Shown: positions 23,591 through 32,767, counted from the stretch's first letter. The stretch is 41,424 bases of DNA from Mesorhizobium sp. SCN 65-20 (GCA_001724355.1 MEEF01000020.1:1-41424), one strand, 5' to 3'. The notes: generated from the sequence alone by a model not told the origin. Numbers and translations are program-made.

Positions 23591-25021
23591 ATGCCCAATC
23601 AGGCCCAAATGTCGGTATCGGCGAAATTCACGACCGGCCCGACGATGCGACACGTGATCGTGATGACGGCGACCGGCTCGGTCGGCCTGATCGCCATCTT
23701 CATCGTCGACGCGCTCAACCTCTTCTACATCTCGCTGCTCGGCGTGGAGGAACTTGCAGCCGCCATCGGCTTTGCCGCGACGCTGCTGTTCTTCACTGTT
23801 TCAATTTCCATCGGCTTCACCATCGCCTGTGGCGCGCTCGTCGCGCGCTGCCTCGGGCGCGGCGCACGCGACGAGGCGGCTCGGATGGGCGGCGCGTCCA
23901 TGGTCTTCATGGCGCTCGCCACCCTTCTCGTCACGATCGCGACCTTTCCGTTCCTCAGGCCGTTGCTGGCTCTGCTCGGTGCTACCGGGCCGACGCTCGA
24001 ACTCTCGACGCGCTTCATGCAGATCGTCATGCCGTCCTTCCCCGTCATGGCGCTCGGCATGTGCACGACCGGCATCTTGCGCGGCGTCGGTGATGCGCGC
24101 CGGGCCATGTACGTCACACTCGCAAGCGGCGTAGCAGCGGCGATCTTCGATCCGCTGTTCATCTTCGGATTCGGCCTCGGCCTGGACGGAGCGGCCATCG
24201 CCACCGTGCTGTCGCGCATCGTCATGCTCGCCATTGGCCTGCATGGCGCGCATGTGGTGCACGGGCTGATCCGCCTGCCCGATCTCAAGGGACTGCGCGA
24301 GGCGGTCCGGCCGTTCTTTGCGATCGGCGTCCCGGCGATGCTCACCCAGATCGCCACCCCCGTGGGCAATGCCTACGTCACCATCGAGATCGCCGCCTTC
24401 GGCGACCAGGCCGTAGCCGGCTGGGCGATCATCGGAAGGCTCGTGCCCGTGGCGTTCGGCGTGATCTTCGCGCTCTCGGGCGCCGTCGGCCCGATCCTCG
24501 CGCAGAACTATGGCGCGCGCAAATTCGACCGCCTGACCACGACGATGCGCGACAGCCTGCTGTTCACCATCGCCTATGTGCTGGCGGTATGGGCGCTGCT
24601 TGCAATCTTCGCCAACCCGATCGCCAGCATCTTCGGCGCAGAAGGCATCGCCCGCGACCTCATCGTGTTCTTCTGCCTCTACGCAGCCGGCAGTTTCCTC
24701 TTCAACGGCGCGATCTTCGTGTCCAGCGCAGCCTTCAACAACCTCGGCTATCCGACCTATTCGACCGTCTTCAACTGGGGCCGCTCGACGCTGGGCGTGA
24801 TACCGTTCGTCTGGGCCGGTGCGCACTATTGGGGGGCGACAGGCGTCATCGCGGGCTGGGGATTGGGGGCCGTGTTGTTCGGCGTCGTTTCGATGCTCGT
24901 CTGCTTCCGGGTCGTCAAGGCGATCGCCAACGAGCCGATGCATCAGGACGAGCCTGCGCCTCCCCCTCCGCCTGCTGCACAGTCGCCCTTCTCGACGGGC
25001 AAAGCATCGACGCTGCAGTGA
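23591..25021 (+). CDS. MATE-family multidrug/toxin efflux transporter
   Basis: A 476-residue membrane protein with twelve predicted spans in two halves. Family features include ARCLGRGARDEAARMGG after the second helix, GILRGVGDARRAMYVTLASG in the fourth to fifth helix loop and, in the second half, LAQNYGARKFDRL and FNGAIFVSSAAFNNLGYPTYSTVFNWGRSTLG. It should export cationic or other small toxic compounds with Na+ or H+ entry; the substrate cannot be told. The tail after 450 is proline-rich. Start ATG 23591 gives MPNQAQMSV; a slightly longer frame is open. It is divergent from pmbA and convergent with the patatin gene 16 bases away. Confidence 0.93.
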   Translation: MPNQAQMSVSAKFTTGPTMRHVIVMTATGSVGLIAIFIVDALNLFYISLLGVEELAAAIGFAATLLFFTVSISIGFTIACGALVARCLGRGARDEAARMGGASMVFMALATLLVTIATFPFLRPLLALLGATGPTLELSTRFMQIVMPSFPVMALGMCTTGILRGVGDARRAMYVTLASGVAAAIFDPLFIFGFGLGLDGAAIATVLSRIVMLAIGLHGAHVVHGLIRLPDLKGLREAVRPFFAIGVPAMLTQIATPVGNAYVTIEIAAFGDQAVAGWAIIGRLVPVAFGVIFALSGAVGPILAQNYGARKFDRLTTTMRDSLLFTIAYVLAVWALLAIFANPIASIFGAEGIARDLIVFFCLYAAGSFLFNGAIFVSSAAFNNLGYPTYSTVFNWGRSTLGVIPFVWAGAHYWGATGVIAGWGLGAVLFGVVSMLVCFRVVKAIANEPMHQDEPAPPPPPAAQSPFSTGKASTLQ

Positions 25022-25037
25022 GGCCCGTGACCTCGGG

Positions 25038-25859
25038 CTATTGCAGTATCTCGTCCACCGCCTGCTTCAGCTCTTCCTTGAGCGCTGCGGTCTCCGCCAG
25101 CACCTGGTCGATCTTGAGGAAATCGAGCGCCCGGAAGCGCGAAACGGGCGGCCTCAGGAAGATGTCGGGCTGGCTCTGGGCGAGTTTTCCGGCCGTGATC
25201 GACTGCATCATCAGCTGCGTCGCGCCGAACATCAGGTCGATTGAATTGAGCCGCCGAGCATCGCTCTCCATGGGCACACCGACGACGTCGATGGCGATGG
25301 TGAAGTCGGCAAGACCGTCGAGCAGATCGAACGGCACGGGATTGTAGATGCCTCCGTCGATGTAGAGCGTATTTCCGCGCGTCACCGGCCGGAACACCGC
25401 CGGGATCGCCGCAGACGCGGCCAGCGCCGAGATCAGTTCCCCCTGCTCGAACACAGCCTGGCAGCCGCCGTAGAAGTCGGTTGCGGTCACCTTCAGCGGC
25501 AGCTTGAGCTCCTCGAAAGTCCCAGGCACGGCCTCGGGCAGGAAAGCCTTGACGATGCGCTCGACATTGAACTGGGTCACGCGGATGCCGCTTTCGACCA
25601 TCTCGGACAGCGTCCCGGGTCGCGCCCGCCACATGCGGCTCGCCACCTCCGCCGGGCGGCCCAGCACCGAACGCGCGTGTTCGTGAATTTCGCGGCCGCT
25701 CAAGCCGGCCGCCATGCCAGCGCCCATGATAGCGCCGATCGACGAGCCGGCGATGGCCACGGGCTTGATGCCGAGTTCGTCGAGGGCTTCGATGACATGG
25801 ATGTGGGCGAGACCGCGCGCCCCGCCACCGCCGAGTGCGAGCGCGAAGGTCGCGCTCAT
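25038..25859 (-). CDS. Patatin-like phospholipase (RssA/NTE type)
   Basis: 273 residues with all patatin elements: the oxyanion loop GGGGARG at 10-16, the nucleophile elbow AGSSIGA with Ser40, and the catalytic aspartate D168 in YIDGGIYNPVP. It is a serine-aspartate dyad lipid acyl hydrolase, cytoplasmic or peripheral at the inner membrane, with no signal peptide. Its ATG overlaps the stop of the M16 gene upstream by four bases, placing it last in an M16-M16-patatin operon. Confidence 0.93.
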   Translation of the reverse strand: MSATFALALGGGGARGLAHIHVIEALDELGIKPVAIAGSSIGAIMGAGMAAGLSGREIHEHARSVLGRPAEVASRMWRARPGTLSEMVESGIRVTQFNVERIVKAFLPEAVPGTFEELKLPLKVTATDFYGGCQAVFEQGELISALAASAAIPAVFRPVTRGNTLYIDGGIYNPVPFDLLDGLADFTIAIDVVGVPMESDARRLNSIDLMFGATQLMMQSITAGKLAQSQPDIFLRPPVSRFRALDFLKIDQVLAETAALKEELKQAVDEILQ

Positions 25860-27208
25860 CCCTTGCCCCCATCCAGCTTGGGCCCAAGGATCATCACCGC
25901 CGGCTCGACCGAAAGCAGCTTCTGCGCCACGGCCTTGACCTGGTCGAGCGTGACCGCGCTGATGAGGTCGATGCGGCGCTGCATGTAGTCGATGCCGAGT
26001 TCGTCGGTCTGAAGATCGACGAGCGTGTTGGCGATCGCACGCGACGAATCGAGGTTGTTGATGGCGTAGGCCCCGAGCATGTATTTCTTCGCCGCCTCGA
26101 GCTCCTCCGCCGTCGGCCCCTCCTCCGCCATCTTGCGCACCACGTCGCGAACAACCGCGAGGGTCTCTGCGGCGCGATCCGACCGCGTCGCGGTGCCGAT
26201 GATCAGCGAGGAGGAATGCTCCTGGTTGATGAGGGCCGAGCTTACGCTATAGGCGAGGCCGCGCTTCTCGCGCACTTCATCGAACAGCCGCGACGAGAAC
26301 GTTCCGCCGCCCAGTATTTGCTCCATGAGCGCCGCGGCAAGGAAGTCGGGCGCGTCGCGCGGCACGCCGGGATAGACGAGCTGCAGCGATGTCTGGGGCA
26401 GCGGATATTCTATCTGCAGCGTCTGGCCGAGCTTGGGCTCGACCCGCTCGACCTTCCGCATCTCCGACTTCTCCGGCAGGTCGCCGAAGACCTGGTCCAG
26501 CCGCTTCTTGAGCGTCTCTGCGTCTATGGCACCGACGACCGCCACATGCAGGTTGTCGCGCGCGAAATTCGACTTGTGGAAGGCGCGGAGATCGTCGGCA
26601 GCGATGGTGCCAAGCGACTTTTCCGTGCCCTGGTCCGGCCTTGCATAGGGGTGCTCGCCATAGATCGCCTCGGCCCATTTGCGCGAGGCTTCCGTTTCGG
26701 GGTCGCGTGCATTGGCCACGATGCCGGCAACGATCTGCGACCGGATGCGGTCGATCGGAGCCTGGTCGAACCGCGGCTTCTCGACCGCCAGTTTCAGCAG
26801 CTCGAACGCCTCGTCCTGCTCGTCGGCGAGCATGCGCATGGCCCCGCCGACGGCATCATTGCTCTCGCTGAAGCCCATCTCGGCGCCGGCTTCGTCCAGC
26901 CTGTTCTGGAACGCGTCGCTGTCGAGATCACCGGCCCCCTCGTCGAAGAGCCCGGTCATCAGATTGGCGAGCCCCTCCTTGCCGGCTGGGTCCTGCGAGC
27001 TTCCGCCATCGAAGAGGAAGCGGACCGCGACGATCGGCACCGAGTAATCCTCGACCAGCCAGGCGGTGATGCCCTTGTCGGACTTCACCTCCTGGATCTT
27101 GACCTCGGCGCGAGCCGCAACCACGGCCGGCAGAACCAGGAAAACCAGCGCCAGCGTCGCCGTGGCGAACGAAAGACGCATCCGGGAGCGCATTGCCATC
27201 ATAGCCAT
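25856..27208 (-). CDS. M16 family peptidase-like protein without the zinc motif
   Basis: About 450 residues with an N-terminal signal peptide (hydrophobic stretch ending near AAARA, residue 34). The fold matches M16 peptidases (LFDGGSSQDPAGKEGLANLM ... REKRGLAYSVSS), but the place of the HxxEH zinc motif holds NLMTG (82-86), so it cannot bind zinc in the usual way. It keeps the C-terminal RGLAYS residues used for substrate binding. In known two-subunit M16 enzymes the inactive partner completes a complex with the active one; the active gene lies 7 bases upstream, so a heterodimer in the periplasm is likely. Several ATG codons occur at the start; 27206-27208 is chosen as the first after the upstream stop. 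Confidence 0.9.
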   Translation of the reverse strand: MAMMAMRSRMRLSFATATLALVFLVLPAVVAARAEVKIQEVKSDKGITAWLVEDYSVPIVAVRFLFDGGSSQDPAGKEGLANLMTGLFDEGAGDLDSDAFQNRLDEAGAEMGFSESNDAVGGAMRMLADEQDEAFELLKLAVEKPRFDQAPIDRIRSQIVAGIVANARDPETEASRKWAEAIYGEHPYARPDQGTEKSLGTIAADDLRAFHKSNFARDNLHVAVVGAIDAETLKKRLDQVFGDLPEKSEMRKVERVEPKLGQTLQIEYPLPQTSLQLVYPGVPRDAPDFLAAALMEQILGGGTFSSRLFDEVREKRGLAYSVSSALINQEHSSSLIIGTATRSDRAAETLAVVRDVVRKMAEEGPTAEELEAAKKYMLGAYAINNLDSSRAIANTLVDLQTDELGIDYMQRRIDLISAVTLDQVKAVAQKLLSVEPAVMILGPKLDGGKG

Positions 27209-27215
27209 CGTCGCG

Positions 27216-28589
27216 TCACTTCTGCGTGGATTGCGCCGGAAGCAGGTAGCCTGCAACGGAGCGATCTGGATTGAGATACTTGGCGGCCGCGTCCTTGATC
27301 TGGTCGGGCGTCACGGCACGAATCCGGTCGGGCCATTGTTCCACGTCCGCCACGCTTCCACCCGTGGCCAGCGTGCTGCCATAGATGTTGGCCATGCTCG
27401 CCTGGTTGTCGCGGGCAAAGATCATGCTGCGGACGAAGCGGTTCTTCGCCTTCTCGAGTTCGTCGGCCGTCACGCCGTCCTTGATGATGCGGCGGATCTC
27501 CACATCCACGGCATCCTCGACCTGCTGCAGTCCGGCCTCGCCCCGCGGCGCGCCGTAGACGGTGAAGCTGGTGTCGTCGACCATCGTGCCCTCGAAATAT
27601 GCACCCGCCGAGGATGCGATCCCCTGCTTGACCACGAGCTCCTGGTAGAGGCGGCTGCGGTTGCCGCCGCCGAGTATCTCGGAAAGCAAATCGAGCGCCT
27701 CCGCCTCGCCGGGCTTGGCCGTCTGGTAGGACGGCACGACCCACGCCTTCGAGAAGCTGGGGACGCTGACCCGCGCATCCGTCATCTCGACCGTGCGCTT
27801 GGTGTTCTGCTCGGGCTCCTTGGGGCGGATGCGCGGCGGCAGGTCCGGGCCGCGAGCGATCTTGCCGTAGGTCTTTTCCGCCAGTTCCTTGACCCTGTCC
27901 GGCTCGACGTCGCCGGCGACAACGAGGATCGCGTTGTTCGGCGCATAGTAGCGGTCGTAGAAGGCGGTCGCATCGACGCGGTTGAGCTGCTCGATCTCGT
28001 GCATCCAGCCGATGACCGGGATGCGGTAGGGCTCGTTCTGGAACAGGGTCGCGTCGACCTCCTCGTTGAGCAGGGCTCCGGGATTGTTCTCGATGCGCGA
28101 GCGGCGTTCCTCGAGGATGACGTCGCGCTCGGGGCCGATCACGGCATCGGTCAGCACCAGGTTGCGCATCCGGTCGGCCTCGAACGTCATCATCGTCTCG
28201 AGGGCGCTCGGCGTTACCGTCTGGTGATAGGCCGTATAGTCGTAGGTCGTGAAGGCGTTCTCGTTGCCGCCGATCTCGGCCACCTTCTGGCCGAACTCCC
28301 CGGCCTTATGGTTGGCAGTGCCTTTGAACATCAGATGCTCGAAGAAATGGGCGATGCCCGACTTTCCGGGCGGCTCGTCCGCACTGCCGACCTTGTACCA
28401 CACCATGTGGGTGACGATCGGCGCGCGATGGTCGGGAATGACGACCACCTGCATTCCATTGTCGAGGCTGAAACTGGAAACGCTCCACTCCTTGCCCGGC
28501 ACGTCGGCCAAGGCCGGAGCAGCCGCGGATAGAACCAGCGCCAGCACCGCCGGCAGCGAGCGCTTCGCCCGAAGAAGTCCCAAAATCAT
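27216..28589 (-). CDS. M16 family zinc metallopeptidase, active subunit
   Basis: 457 residues with a signal peptide (hydrophobic core at 11-25, cleavage near ALA-DV). The inverted zinc motif HFFEH is at 81-85, followed by LMFKGT. The third zinc ligand lies in [16 protein letters not shown] about 70 residues later. The second half has the RxxxY-like [15 protein letters not shown] region. It is a periplasmic processing or scavenging peptidase of the pitrilysin/PqqL type. Its ATG has an AGAGG ribosome site. First gene of a three-gene operon with the zinc-less M16 partner and the patatin. Confidence 0.94.
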   Translation of the reverse strand: MILGLLRAKRSLPAVLALVLSAAAPALADVPGKEWSVSSFSLDNGMQVVVIPDHRAPIVTHMVWYKVGSADEPPGKSGIAHFFEHLMFKGTANHKAGEFGQKVAEIGGNENAFTTYDYTAYHQTVTPSALETMMTFEADRMRNLVLTDAVIGPERDVILEERRSRIENNPGALLNEEVDATLFQNEPYRIPVIGWMHEIEQLNRVDATAFYDRYYAPNNAILVVAGDVEPDRVKELAEKTYGKIARGPDLPPRIRPKEPEQNTKRTVEMTDARVSVPSFSKAWVVPSYQTAKPGEAEALDLLSEILGGGNRSRLYQELVVKQGIASSAGAYFEGTMVDDTSFTVYGAPRGEAGLQQVEDAVDVEIRRIIKDGVTADELEKAKNRFVRSMIFARDNQASMANIYGSTLATGGSVADVEQWPDRIRAVTPDQIKDAAAKYLNPDRSVAGYLLPAQSTQK

Positions 28590-28610
28590 CGACAGCCTCT
28601 GAATGTGGAC

Positions 28611-28631
28611 GCGCCGCGTTATATGCGGCGC
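28611..28631. terminator. Hairpin between rsmD and the M16 operon
   Basis: A perfect 7-bp GC-only stem (GCGCCGC / GCGGCGC) with a 7-base AT-rich loop lies downstream of the rsmD stop and just ahead of the M16 start. There is no T tract, so it is a candidate only. Confidence 0.4.
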
Positions 28632-28694
28632 GGCAAGGCGCCGGGAAGTGAATTGTTCGTAATCTTTGCTGCGGAAAGCGGCAGCAGTCGGGCG

Positions 28695-29249
28695 CTATGC
28701 GGCCTCGATGAAGCGGACCACGGTCTCGCCATAGGATCGTTCGTCCAGAACGGTGAAGCCCGGCCCCGGTTCGAAGGCGACCGAGGCAGTCTCCTCGACG
28801 ACGCAGAGCGCGCCCGGCGCAAGCCAGCCGCCGGCGCGGGCCGAACGCAGCGCCAGTTCCCCAAGACCCTTGCCATAGGGCGGGTCTGCGAAGACCAGGC
28901 CGAACGGCGCCATGGTTCCGGCCTCGCCGAGGCCAGTCGCATCGCGCCGGAAGATCTTGGTACGCCCGGTCAGCCCGAAGCTCTCGACATTGGTGCGGAT
29001 CAATCCGCGCCCTTCCGCCGATTCCTCGATGAAGACGCAATAGGAAGCGCCGCGGGACAGCGCTTCTATGCCCAGCGCACCGGTGCCCGCGAAGAGATCG
29101 AGCACGCGGGCGCCCTCGAGCCTGTCGGCGAAGCGATGCGCCAGCACGTTGAAGACGGCCTCGCGCGCCCGATCCGTGGTCGGGCGAATGGCGTGATCGC
29201 GCGGCGTGGCCAATGCCCGGCCGCGCAGGTCACCGCCGACTACGCGCAT
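28695..29249 (-). CDS. rsmD: 16S rRNA (guanine966-N2)-methyltransferase
   Basis: 184 residues of standard length: MRVVGGDLRGRALATP at the N-terminus, PTTDRAREAVFNVL, the SAM-binding DLFAGTGALGIEALSRGA at 51-68, and the catalytic DPPY at 122-125. It methylates G966 of 16S rRNA during small-subunit assembly. The ATG overlaps the stop of the pseudouridine synthase gene as TGATG, so the two are one transcription unit devoted to rRNA modification. Confidence 0.95.
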   Translation of the reverse strand: MRVVGGDLRGRALATPRDHAIRPTTDRAREAVFNVLAHRFADRLEGARVLDLFAGTGALGIEALSRGASYCVFIEESAEGRGLIRTNVESFGLTGRTKIFRRDATGLGEAGTMAPFGLVFADPPYGKGLGELALRSARAGGWLAPGALCVVEETASVAFEPGPGFTVLDERSYGETVVRFIEAA

Positions 29250-31369
29250 CAGCCACGTCCCTTGCGCGGACCCGGCTTGCCGCCTCGCGGAGCGCCGCCG
29301 GCCGGGCGGTCACCGCGTGGCTTGTCGAAGCCTGGCTTGTCGCCCTTGTTCGCGCCTTGCGGGCGAGCGCCCGGCGCCATCCAGACATTGGCCTTGCGCG
29401 CGCCCGGCGTCTCGAAGGGCTTCTTCTCGCGGTCGTCCCCCTTCTTGCCACCGAACTTCGGCTTGTCTCCAAACTTGGGCTTGTCACCGAACTTCGGCTT
29501 GTCCCCGAAGCGCGGCTTATCGCCAAACCTGGGCTTGTCGCCGAAGCTGGGGCGCTCGGTCGACAGGCGGCCGAGAACATCCTCGCGATGGCGTTCGCGG
29601 TCGCGCTTGCGGTTCTTGATGAGGCCGCCCTCGCCGATGTCGAGGCGCGCGGCGCGCGGCGTACGCGGCGCATCGTCTTCGCGACGCTCCTCGCGCCGGG
29701 CGGTCGGCTTGTTCGAGAACGGCTTGACGATGTCGGCGTCGAAGTTGGCGCCCGACTCCTCGACCAGACGCTCGCCGAGCTGGTCGCGCAGCATCTTGCC
29801 CTTGATCTCCTGGACATGGCCCTCCGGCAGCTCGCCGAGCTGGAACGGGCCGTAGGAGATGCGGATCAGGCGGTTCACCTCGAGGCCGAGCGCGCCAAGG
29901 ATATTCTTGACCTCGCGGTTCTTGCCCTCGCGCAGGCCGATGGTGATCCAGGCGTTGGTGCCTTGCTCGCGGTCGAGCGTCGCCTCGATCGAGCCGTAGA
30001 ACACGCCATCGACGGCGATGCCGTCCTTGAGCTCGTCCAACTGCTTCTGCTCCACCTTGCCGTGGACCCGCACGCGATAGCGGCGCAGCCAGCCGGTGGC
30101 CGGCAGTTCGAGCACGCGCGACAGGCCGCCGTCATTGGTGAGAAGCAGCAGGCCTTCGGTGTTGATGTCCAGACGGCCGATGGTCATCAGCCGCGGCAGT
30201 TCCGCGGGCAACACGTCGAACACCGTCTTGCGGCCTTCCGGGTCGCGGTTGGTCGTGACCACGCCGGCCGGCTTGTGGAACAGGAACAGGCGCGTGCGCT
30301 CGATCGGCGGAATCTCGGTGCCGTCGAGGTGGATGACATCGTCCGGCATGACGTTGAACGCCGGCGACGACAGCACCTGGCCGTTGACCCTGATGCGACC
30401 TGCGGCGATCAGTTCCTCGGCGTCACGGCGCGAGGCGATGCCCGCACGAGCCAGCCGCTTGGCGATGCGCTCGCCCGGCTCGGCCGCCTCCTCAGGCTTG
30501 CGCGCGAAAGGCTTGCCGGGGCGCGGCTTGTCGCCAAACGTGCGCTCGCGCTTCTCGAACGGCTTGCCTTCGGGGCGCGGGCCCTTGCGGAACGGACGGT
30601 CGCCGCCCTCTTCGCTGCGGAACTCGCGGCGCGGGCGCTCGCCGCCTTCGCTACCCTCGGCACGAGGACGGTAAGGCTTGTCGCCGTAAGGACGCTTTTC
30701 GAAAGGCTTGCCCTCGGGACGCGGCCCCTTGCGGAACGGACGGTCGCCGCCCTCGGCACGCGCCTCCCCGTCACGCGGACGGAACTCACGGTGCGGGCGC
30801 TCGCCGCCTTCTGCAGGACGCGAACGATACGGCTTGTCGCCACCGAACGAACGGCCGCCTTCGCGCTTCTCGTAAGGCTTGCCTTCCGGGCGCGGGCCCT
30901 TGCGGAACGGACGGTCGCCGCCCTCTGCACGCGCTTCGCCGTCGCGCGGACGGAACTCACGGTTCGGACGCTCGCCGCCTTCGGCGGGACGCGGACGGTA
31001 GGGCTTGTCGCCACCGAATGAACGGCCGCCTTCGCGCTTCTCGAAGGGCTTGCCTTCGGGGCGCGGGCCCTTGCGGAACGGACGGTCGCCGCCCTCTGCA
31101 CGCGCTTCGCCGTCGCGCGGACGATATGGCTTGTCGCCGAAAGAGCGTTCGCGCTTCTCGAACGGCTTGCCTTCGGGGCGCGGACCCTTGCGGAACGGCC
31201 GGTCGCCGCCCTCCGCGCCTTCGGCGCGCTTGGCATACGGCTTCTTGACGAAGGGCTTTGCGCCACCTTCGCCGCTCGGCTTGCCGAATTTCCGGGGTCC
31301 CGCGTCGCGGCTGCCAGCGCCGCCCGGTTTGCCGCCTTTGCGCGGGGATTTCTTACGATCGTCGTCCAT
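29249..31369 (-). CDS. RluB-type 23S rRNA pseudouridine synthase with long repetitive tails
   Basis: 706 residues, more than twice the size of RluB from E. coli. Residues 300-550 form the enzyme: an S4 RNA-binding domain (ERIAKRLARAGIASRRDAEELI), then the RsuA/RluB/RluE catalytic domain with GRLDINTEGLLLLTNDG, catalytic D401, and a C-terminal GKNREVKNILGALGLEVNRLIRISYGPF. Residues 1-295 are basic and disordered and hold five copies of a DRPFRKGPRPEGKP-type unit. Residues 560-706 are again basic and include five tandem FGDKPR/K hexapeptides. The tails probably hold RNA. It should modify U2605-region uridines of 23S rRNA or a similar site; RluB rather than RluE/F is inferred. Followed by overlapping rsmD. 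Confidence 0.9.
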   Translation of the reverse strand: MDDDRKKSPRKGGKPGGAGSRDAGPRKFGKPSGEGGAKPFVKKPYAKRAEGAEGGDRPFRKGPRPEGKPFEKRERSFGDKPYRPRDGEARAEGGDRPFRKGPRPEGKPFEKREGGRSFGGDKPYRPRPAEGGERPNREFRPRDGEARAEGGDRPFRKGPRPEGKPYEKREGGRSFGGDKPYRSRPAEGGERPHREFRPRDGEARAEGGDRPFRKGPRPEGKPFEKRPYGDKPYRPRAEGSEGGERPRREFRSEEGGDRPFRKGPRPEGKPFEKRERTFGDKPRPGKPFARKPEEAAEPGERIAKRLARAGIASRRDAEELIAAGRIRVNGQVLSSPAFNVMPDDVIHLDGTEIPPIERTRLFLFHKPAGVVTTNRDPEGRKTVFDVLPAELPRLMTIGRLDINTEGLLLLTNDGGLSRVLELPATGWLRRYRVRVHGKVEQKQLDELKDGIAVDGVFYGSIEATLDREQGTNAWITIGLREGKNREVKNILGALGLEVNRLIRISYGPFQLGELPEGHVQEIKGKMLRDQLGERLVEESGANFDADIVKPFSNKPTARREERREDDAPRTPRAARLDIGEGGLIKNRKRDRERHREDVLGRLSTERPSFGDKPRFGDKPRFGDKPKFGDKPKFGDKPKFGGKKGDDREKKPFETPGARKANVWMAPGARPQGANKGDKPGFDKPRGDRPAGGAPRGGKPGPRKGRG
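29452..29546 (-). repeat. 18-bp tandem repeat encoding FGDKP(R/K) units
   Basis: Five contiguous full copies plus a partial one (FGGKK) of an 18-base unit inside the C-terminal tail of the pseudouridine synthase gene. Copies differ mainly at third positions and at R versus K, so the protein unit is more conserved than the DNA. Confidence 0.85.
30520..31216 (-). repeat. Five imperfect long repeats in the pseudouridine synthase N-terminal tail
   Basis: The coding unit EGGDRPFRKGPRPEGKP occurs at about residues 53, 92, 149, 207 and 254 of the protein. It is spaced by 39-58 residues of variable arginine-, proline- and glycine-rich sequence, which itself repeats (SFGGDKPYRPRPAEGGERP in copies 2 and 3). 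The DNA of the units is nearly identical, which points to recent duplication or gene conversion. Confidence 0.88.
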
Positions 31370-31445
31370 AGTGGCCTTTGCCCTTTTCGGCGGCTAGATA
31401 ACAGGAAGCTAAGGGGTTAGCGAGAGGTAACAGGATGGTTAGGCC

Positions 31446-31898
31446 GTGAAACGACCGGACTTCATGGCGCAGGCCTTCGCGGAGGCGGAGGCTGCTGCCG
31501 AACGCGGCGAGGTTCCGATCGGCGCAGTGATCGTGCGCGGCACAGATATCGTCGCCCGCGCCGGCAACCGCACCCGTGAACTCAACGATGCCACAGCACA
31601 CGCCGAGATACTGGCGATCCGCGAAGCCTCCGCCAAGCTCGGCCAGGAGCGGCTCACCCGGCTCGACCTCTATGTGACGCTCGAACCCTGCACGATGTGC
31701 GCTGCTGCGATTGCCTTTGCCCGCCTGCGCCGGCTCTATTTCGGCGCCGCCGACGACAAGGGCGGCGCAGTGGTCAGCGGCGTCCGCTTCTACGCCTCCC
31801 CCACCTGCCATCACGCACCCGACGTCTACGCGGGCATCGGCGAGACACGCGCTGCCGAGATGCTCAAGGGCTTCTTCAAGGACCGGCGCGAGGACTAG
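31446..31898 (+). CDS. tadA: tRNA-specific adenosine deaminase
   Basis: 150 residues of the cytidine/deoxycytidylate deaminase fold. The zinc site is HAE at 52-54 (H52, proton-shuttling E54) with PCTMC at 81-85 (C82, C85). It should convert adenosine 34 to inosine in tRNA-Arg(ACG). The short form without a long C-terminal extension and GEVPIGAVIV at 21-30 fit TadA; a guanine deaminase of the same family is less likely. The start may be GTG 31446 or ATG 31464; GTG is kept because it gives the full first helix. Divergent from the pseudouridine synthase gene across 76 bases; a strong hairpin follows the stop. Confidence 0.92.
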   Translation: MKRPDFMAQAFAEAEAAAERGEVPIGAVIVRGTDIVARAGNRTRELNDATAHAEILAIREASAKLGQERLTRLDLYVTLEPCTMCAAAIAFARLRRLYFGAADDKGGAVVSGVRFYASPTCHHAPDVYAGIGETRAAEMLKGFFKDRRED

Positions 31899-31915
31899 AC
31901 ACCTCCGAAAACGAC

Positions 31916-31940
31916 AACGCCCTGAACCAGTCAGGGCGTT
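31916..31940. terminator. Bidirectional terminator between tadA and the lipoprotein gene
   Basis: A perfect 10-bp stem (AACGCCCTGA / TCAGGGCGTT) with loop ACCAG lies between two convergent genes. On the minus strand a TTTT run follows, so it is stronger in that direction. Confidence 0.8.
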
Positions 31941-31966
31941 CGGTCAGTCTGCACTTGCAGGTCGGA

Positions 31967-32596
31967 TCAGAACGGCCACCAGCTGCTGCCTTGCTTGGCA
32001 GCCTTCTTGCGCGCGCGTTCCTTCTTGTACTCATCCTCGCCGAGTTCGTCCTGCGGTGCTGAGGCAGACGCTTCACGGTACGTGAGCGGCGGCTCGCTGA
32101 GATACTTGCGCGTGGTGGCGCTGCCCTGCTTGTTCTCGCGCAGGCGGCGCTCCAGCTCGGCCTTGCGCTGCTCTGGGGTCCACGTGCTCATGTCCGGGCC
32201 CGACAGCGAGGCCATGTCGTTGACGACTTCCGGCTCAAAATTGGGGTTGTCGCGGTTCTTGGTGGCGTTGTCGCGGATGCGGGCGCGGCGCGCCTCGGGC
32301 GATTCGGGCCACTGGGCGCTCGCGGTCGTCACGATGTTGTCCTGAGGCGCAGGCAAGGCGGCCTGGCCGGCCTTCGGCTTCACCAGCTCGGGACGCGGCT
32401 TGTAGTCGATGTTGTTGGTCTTCGGCTTCATCGAGAACATGGTGGTCAGGTCACCCGCCAACTGCTCACCCGATGACTTGTTGGTGCCGTAGGTCGGCGA
32501 GCTCATGCAGCCCGACAGCGCAAGACCGGAAACGGCGAGCGACGCAAACATAGCTGCGCGCGCGCTGATGCGGTCCTTCATGCCAAAGATTTTCAC
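31967..32596 (-). CDS. Predicted lipoprotein of unknown function
   Basis: 209 residues. A signal peptide with the lipobox LSGC ends at Cys30, followed by MSSPTYGTNKSSGEQLAGDL. The mature part is polar and mostly helical or disordered, with a charged segment WTPEQRKAELERRLRENKQG and a very basic, tryptophan-containing end (KKERARKKAAKQGSSWWPF). Residues after the cysteine (MS) carry no inner-membrane retention aspartate, so the outer membrane is the likely place. GTG 32594-32596 is preferred to the ATG five codons later because GAGAGG lies at the right distance. I do not recognise a named family. The gene is between ileS and tadA. Confidence 0.8.
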   Translation of the reverse strand: MKIFGMKDRISARAAMFASLAVSGLALSGCMSSPTYGTNKSSGEQLAGDLTTMFSMKPKTNNIDYKPRPELVKPKAGQAALPAPQDNIVTTASAQWPESPEARRARIRDNATKNRDNPNFEPEVVNDMASLSGPDMSTWTPEQRKAELERRLRENKQGSATTRKYLSEPPLTYREASASAPQDELGEDEYKKERARKKAAKQGSSWWPF

Positions 32597-32720
32597 TCGA
32601 ACGCCTCTCGCTACCTGCCGGAAAGAACCGGGCCCCTATCCGTTTCGTTCAATCCGACGAAAATTCGGCGATAATTTGTCTGCCGAAGTTTCGCGGTTTT
32701 ACCTTAACGGTCCGTCAAGA

Positions 32721-32756
32721 GCAACGACCGGAACGAGATAGCCCACCGGTCGTTGC
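32721..32756 (-). terminator. Terminator-like hairpin after ileS
   Basis: A perfect 11-bp stem (GCAACGACCGG / CCGGTCGTTGC) with a 14-base loop starts 11 bases past the ileS stop. No long T tract is seen. Confidence 0.65.
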
Positions 32757-32767
32757 ATTCGCACAAC

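Noticed and set aside
25835..28532. Two long plus-strand frames opposite the M16 genes
   Set aside because: Antisense to the M16 genes with signal peptides and HFFEH; the frames show repetitive H/R/G-rich protein typical of shadow translation.
30520..31216. CRISPR-like repeats
   Set aside because: The units are in frame, encode RNA-binding-like residues and have no unique spacers of constant length; they are protein repeats.
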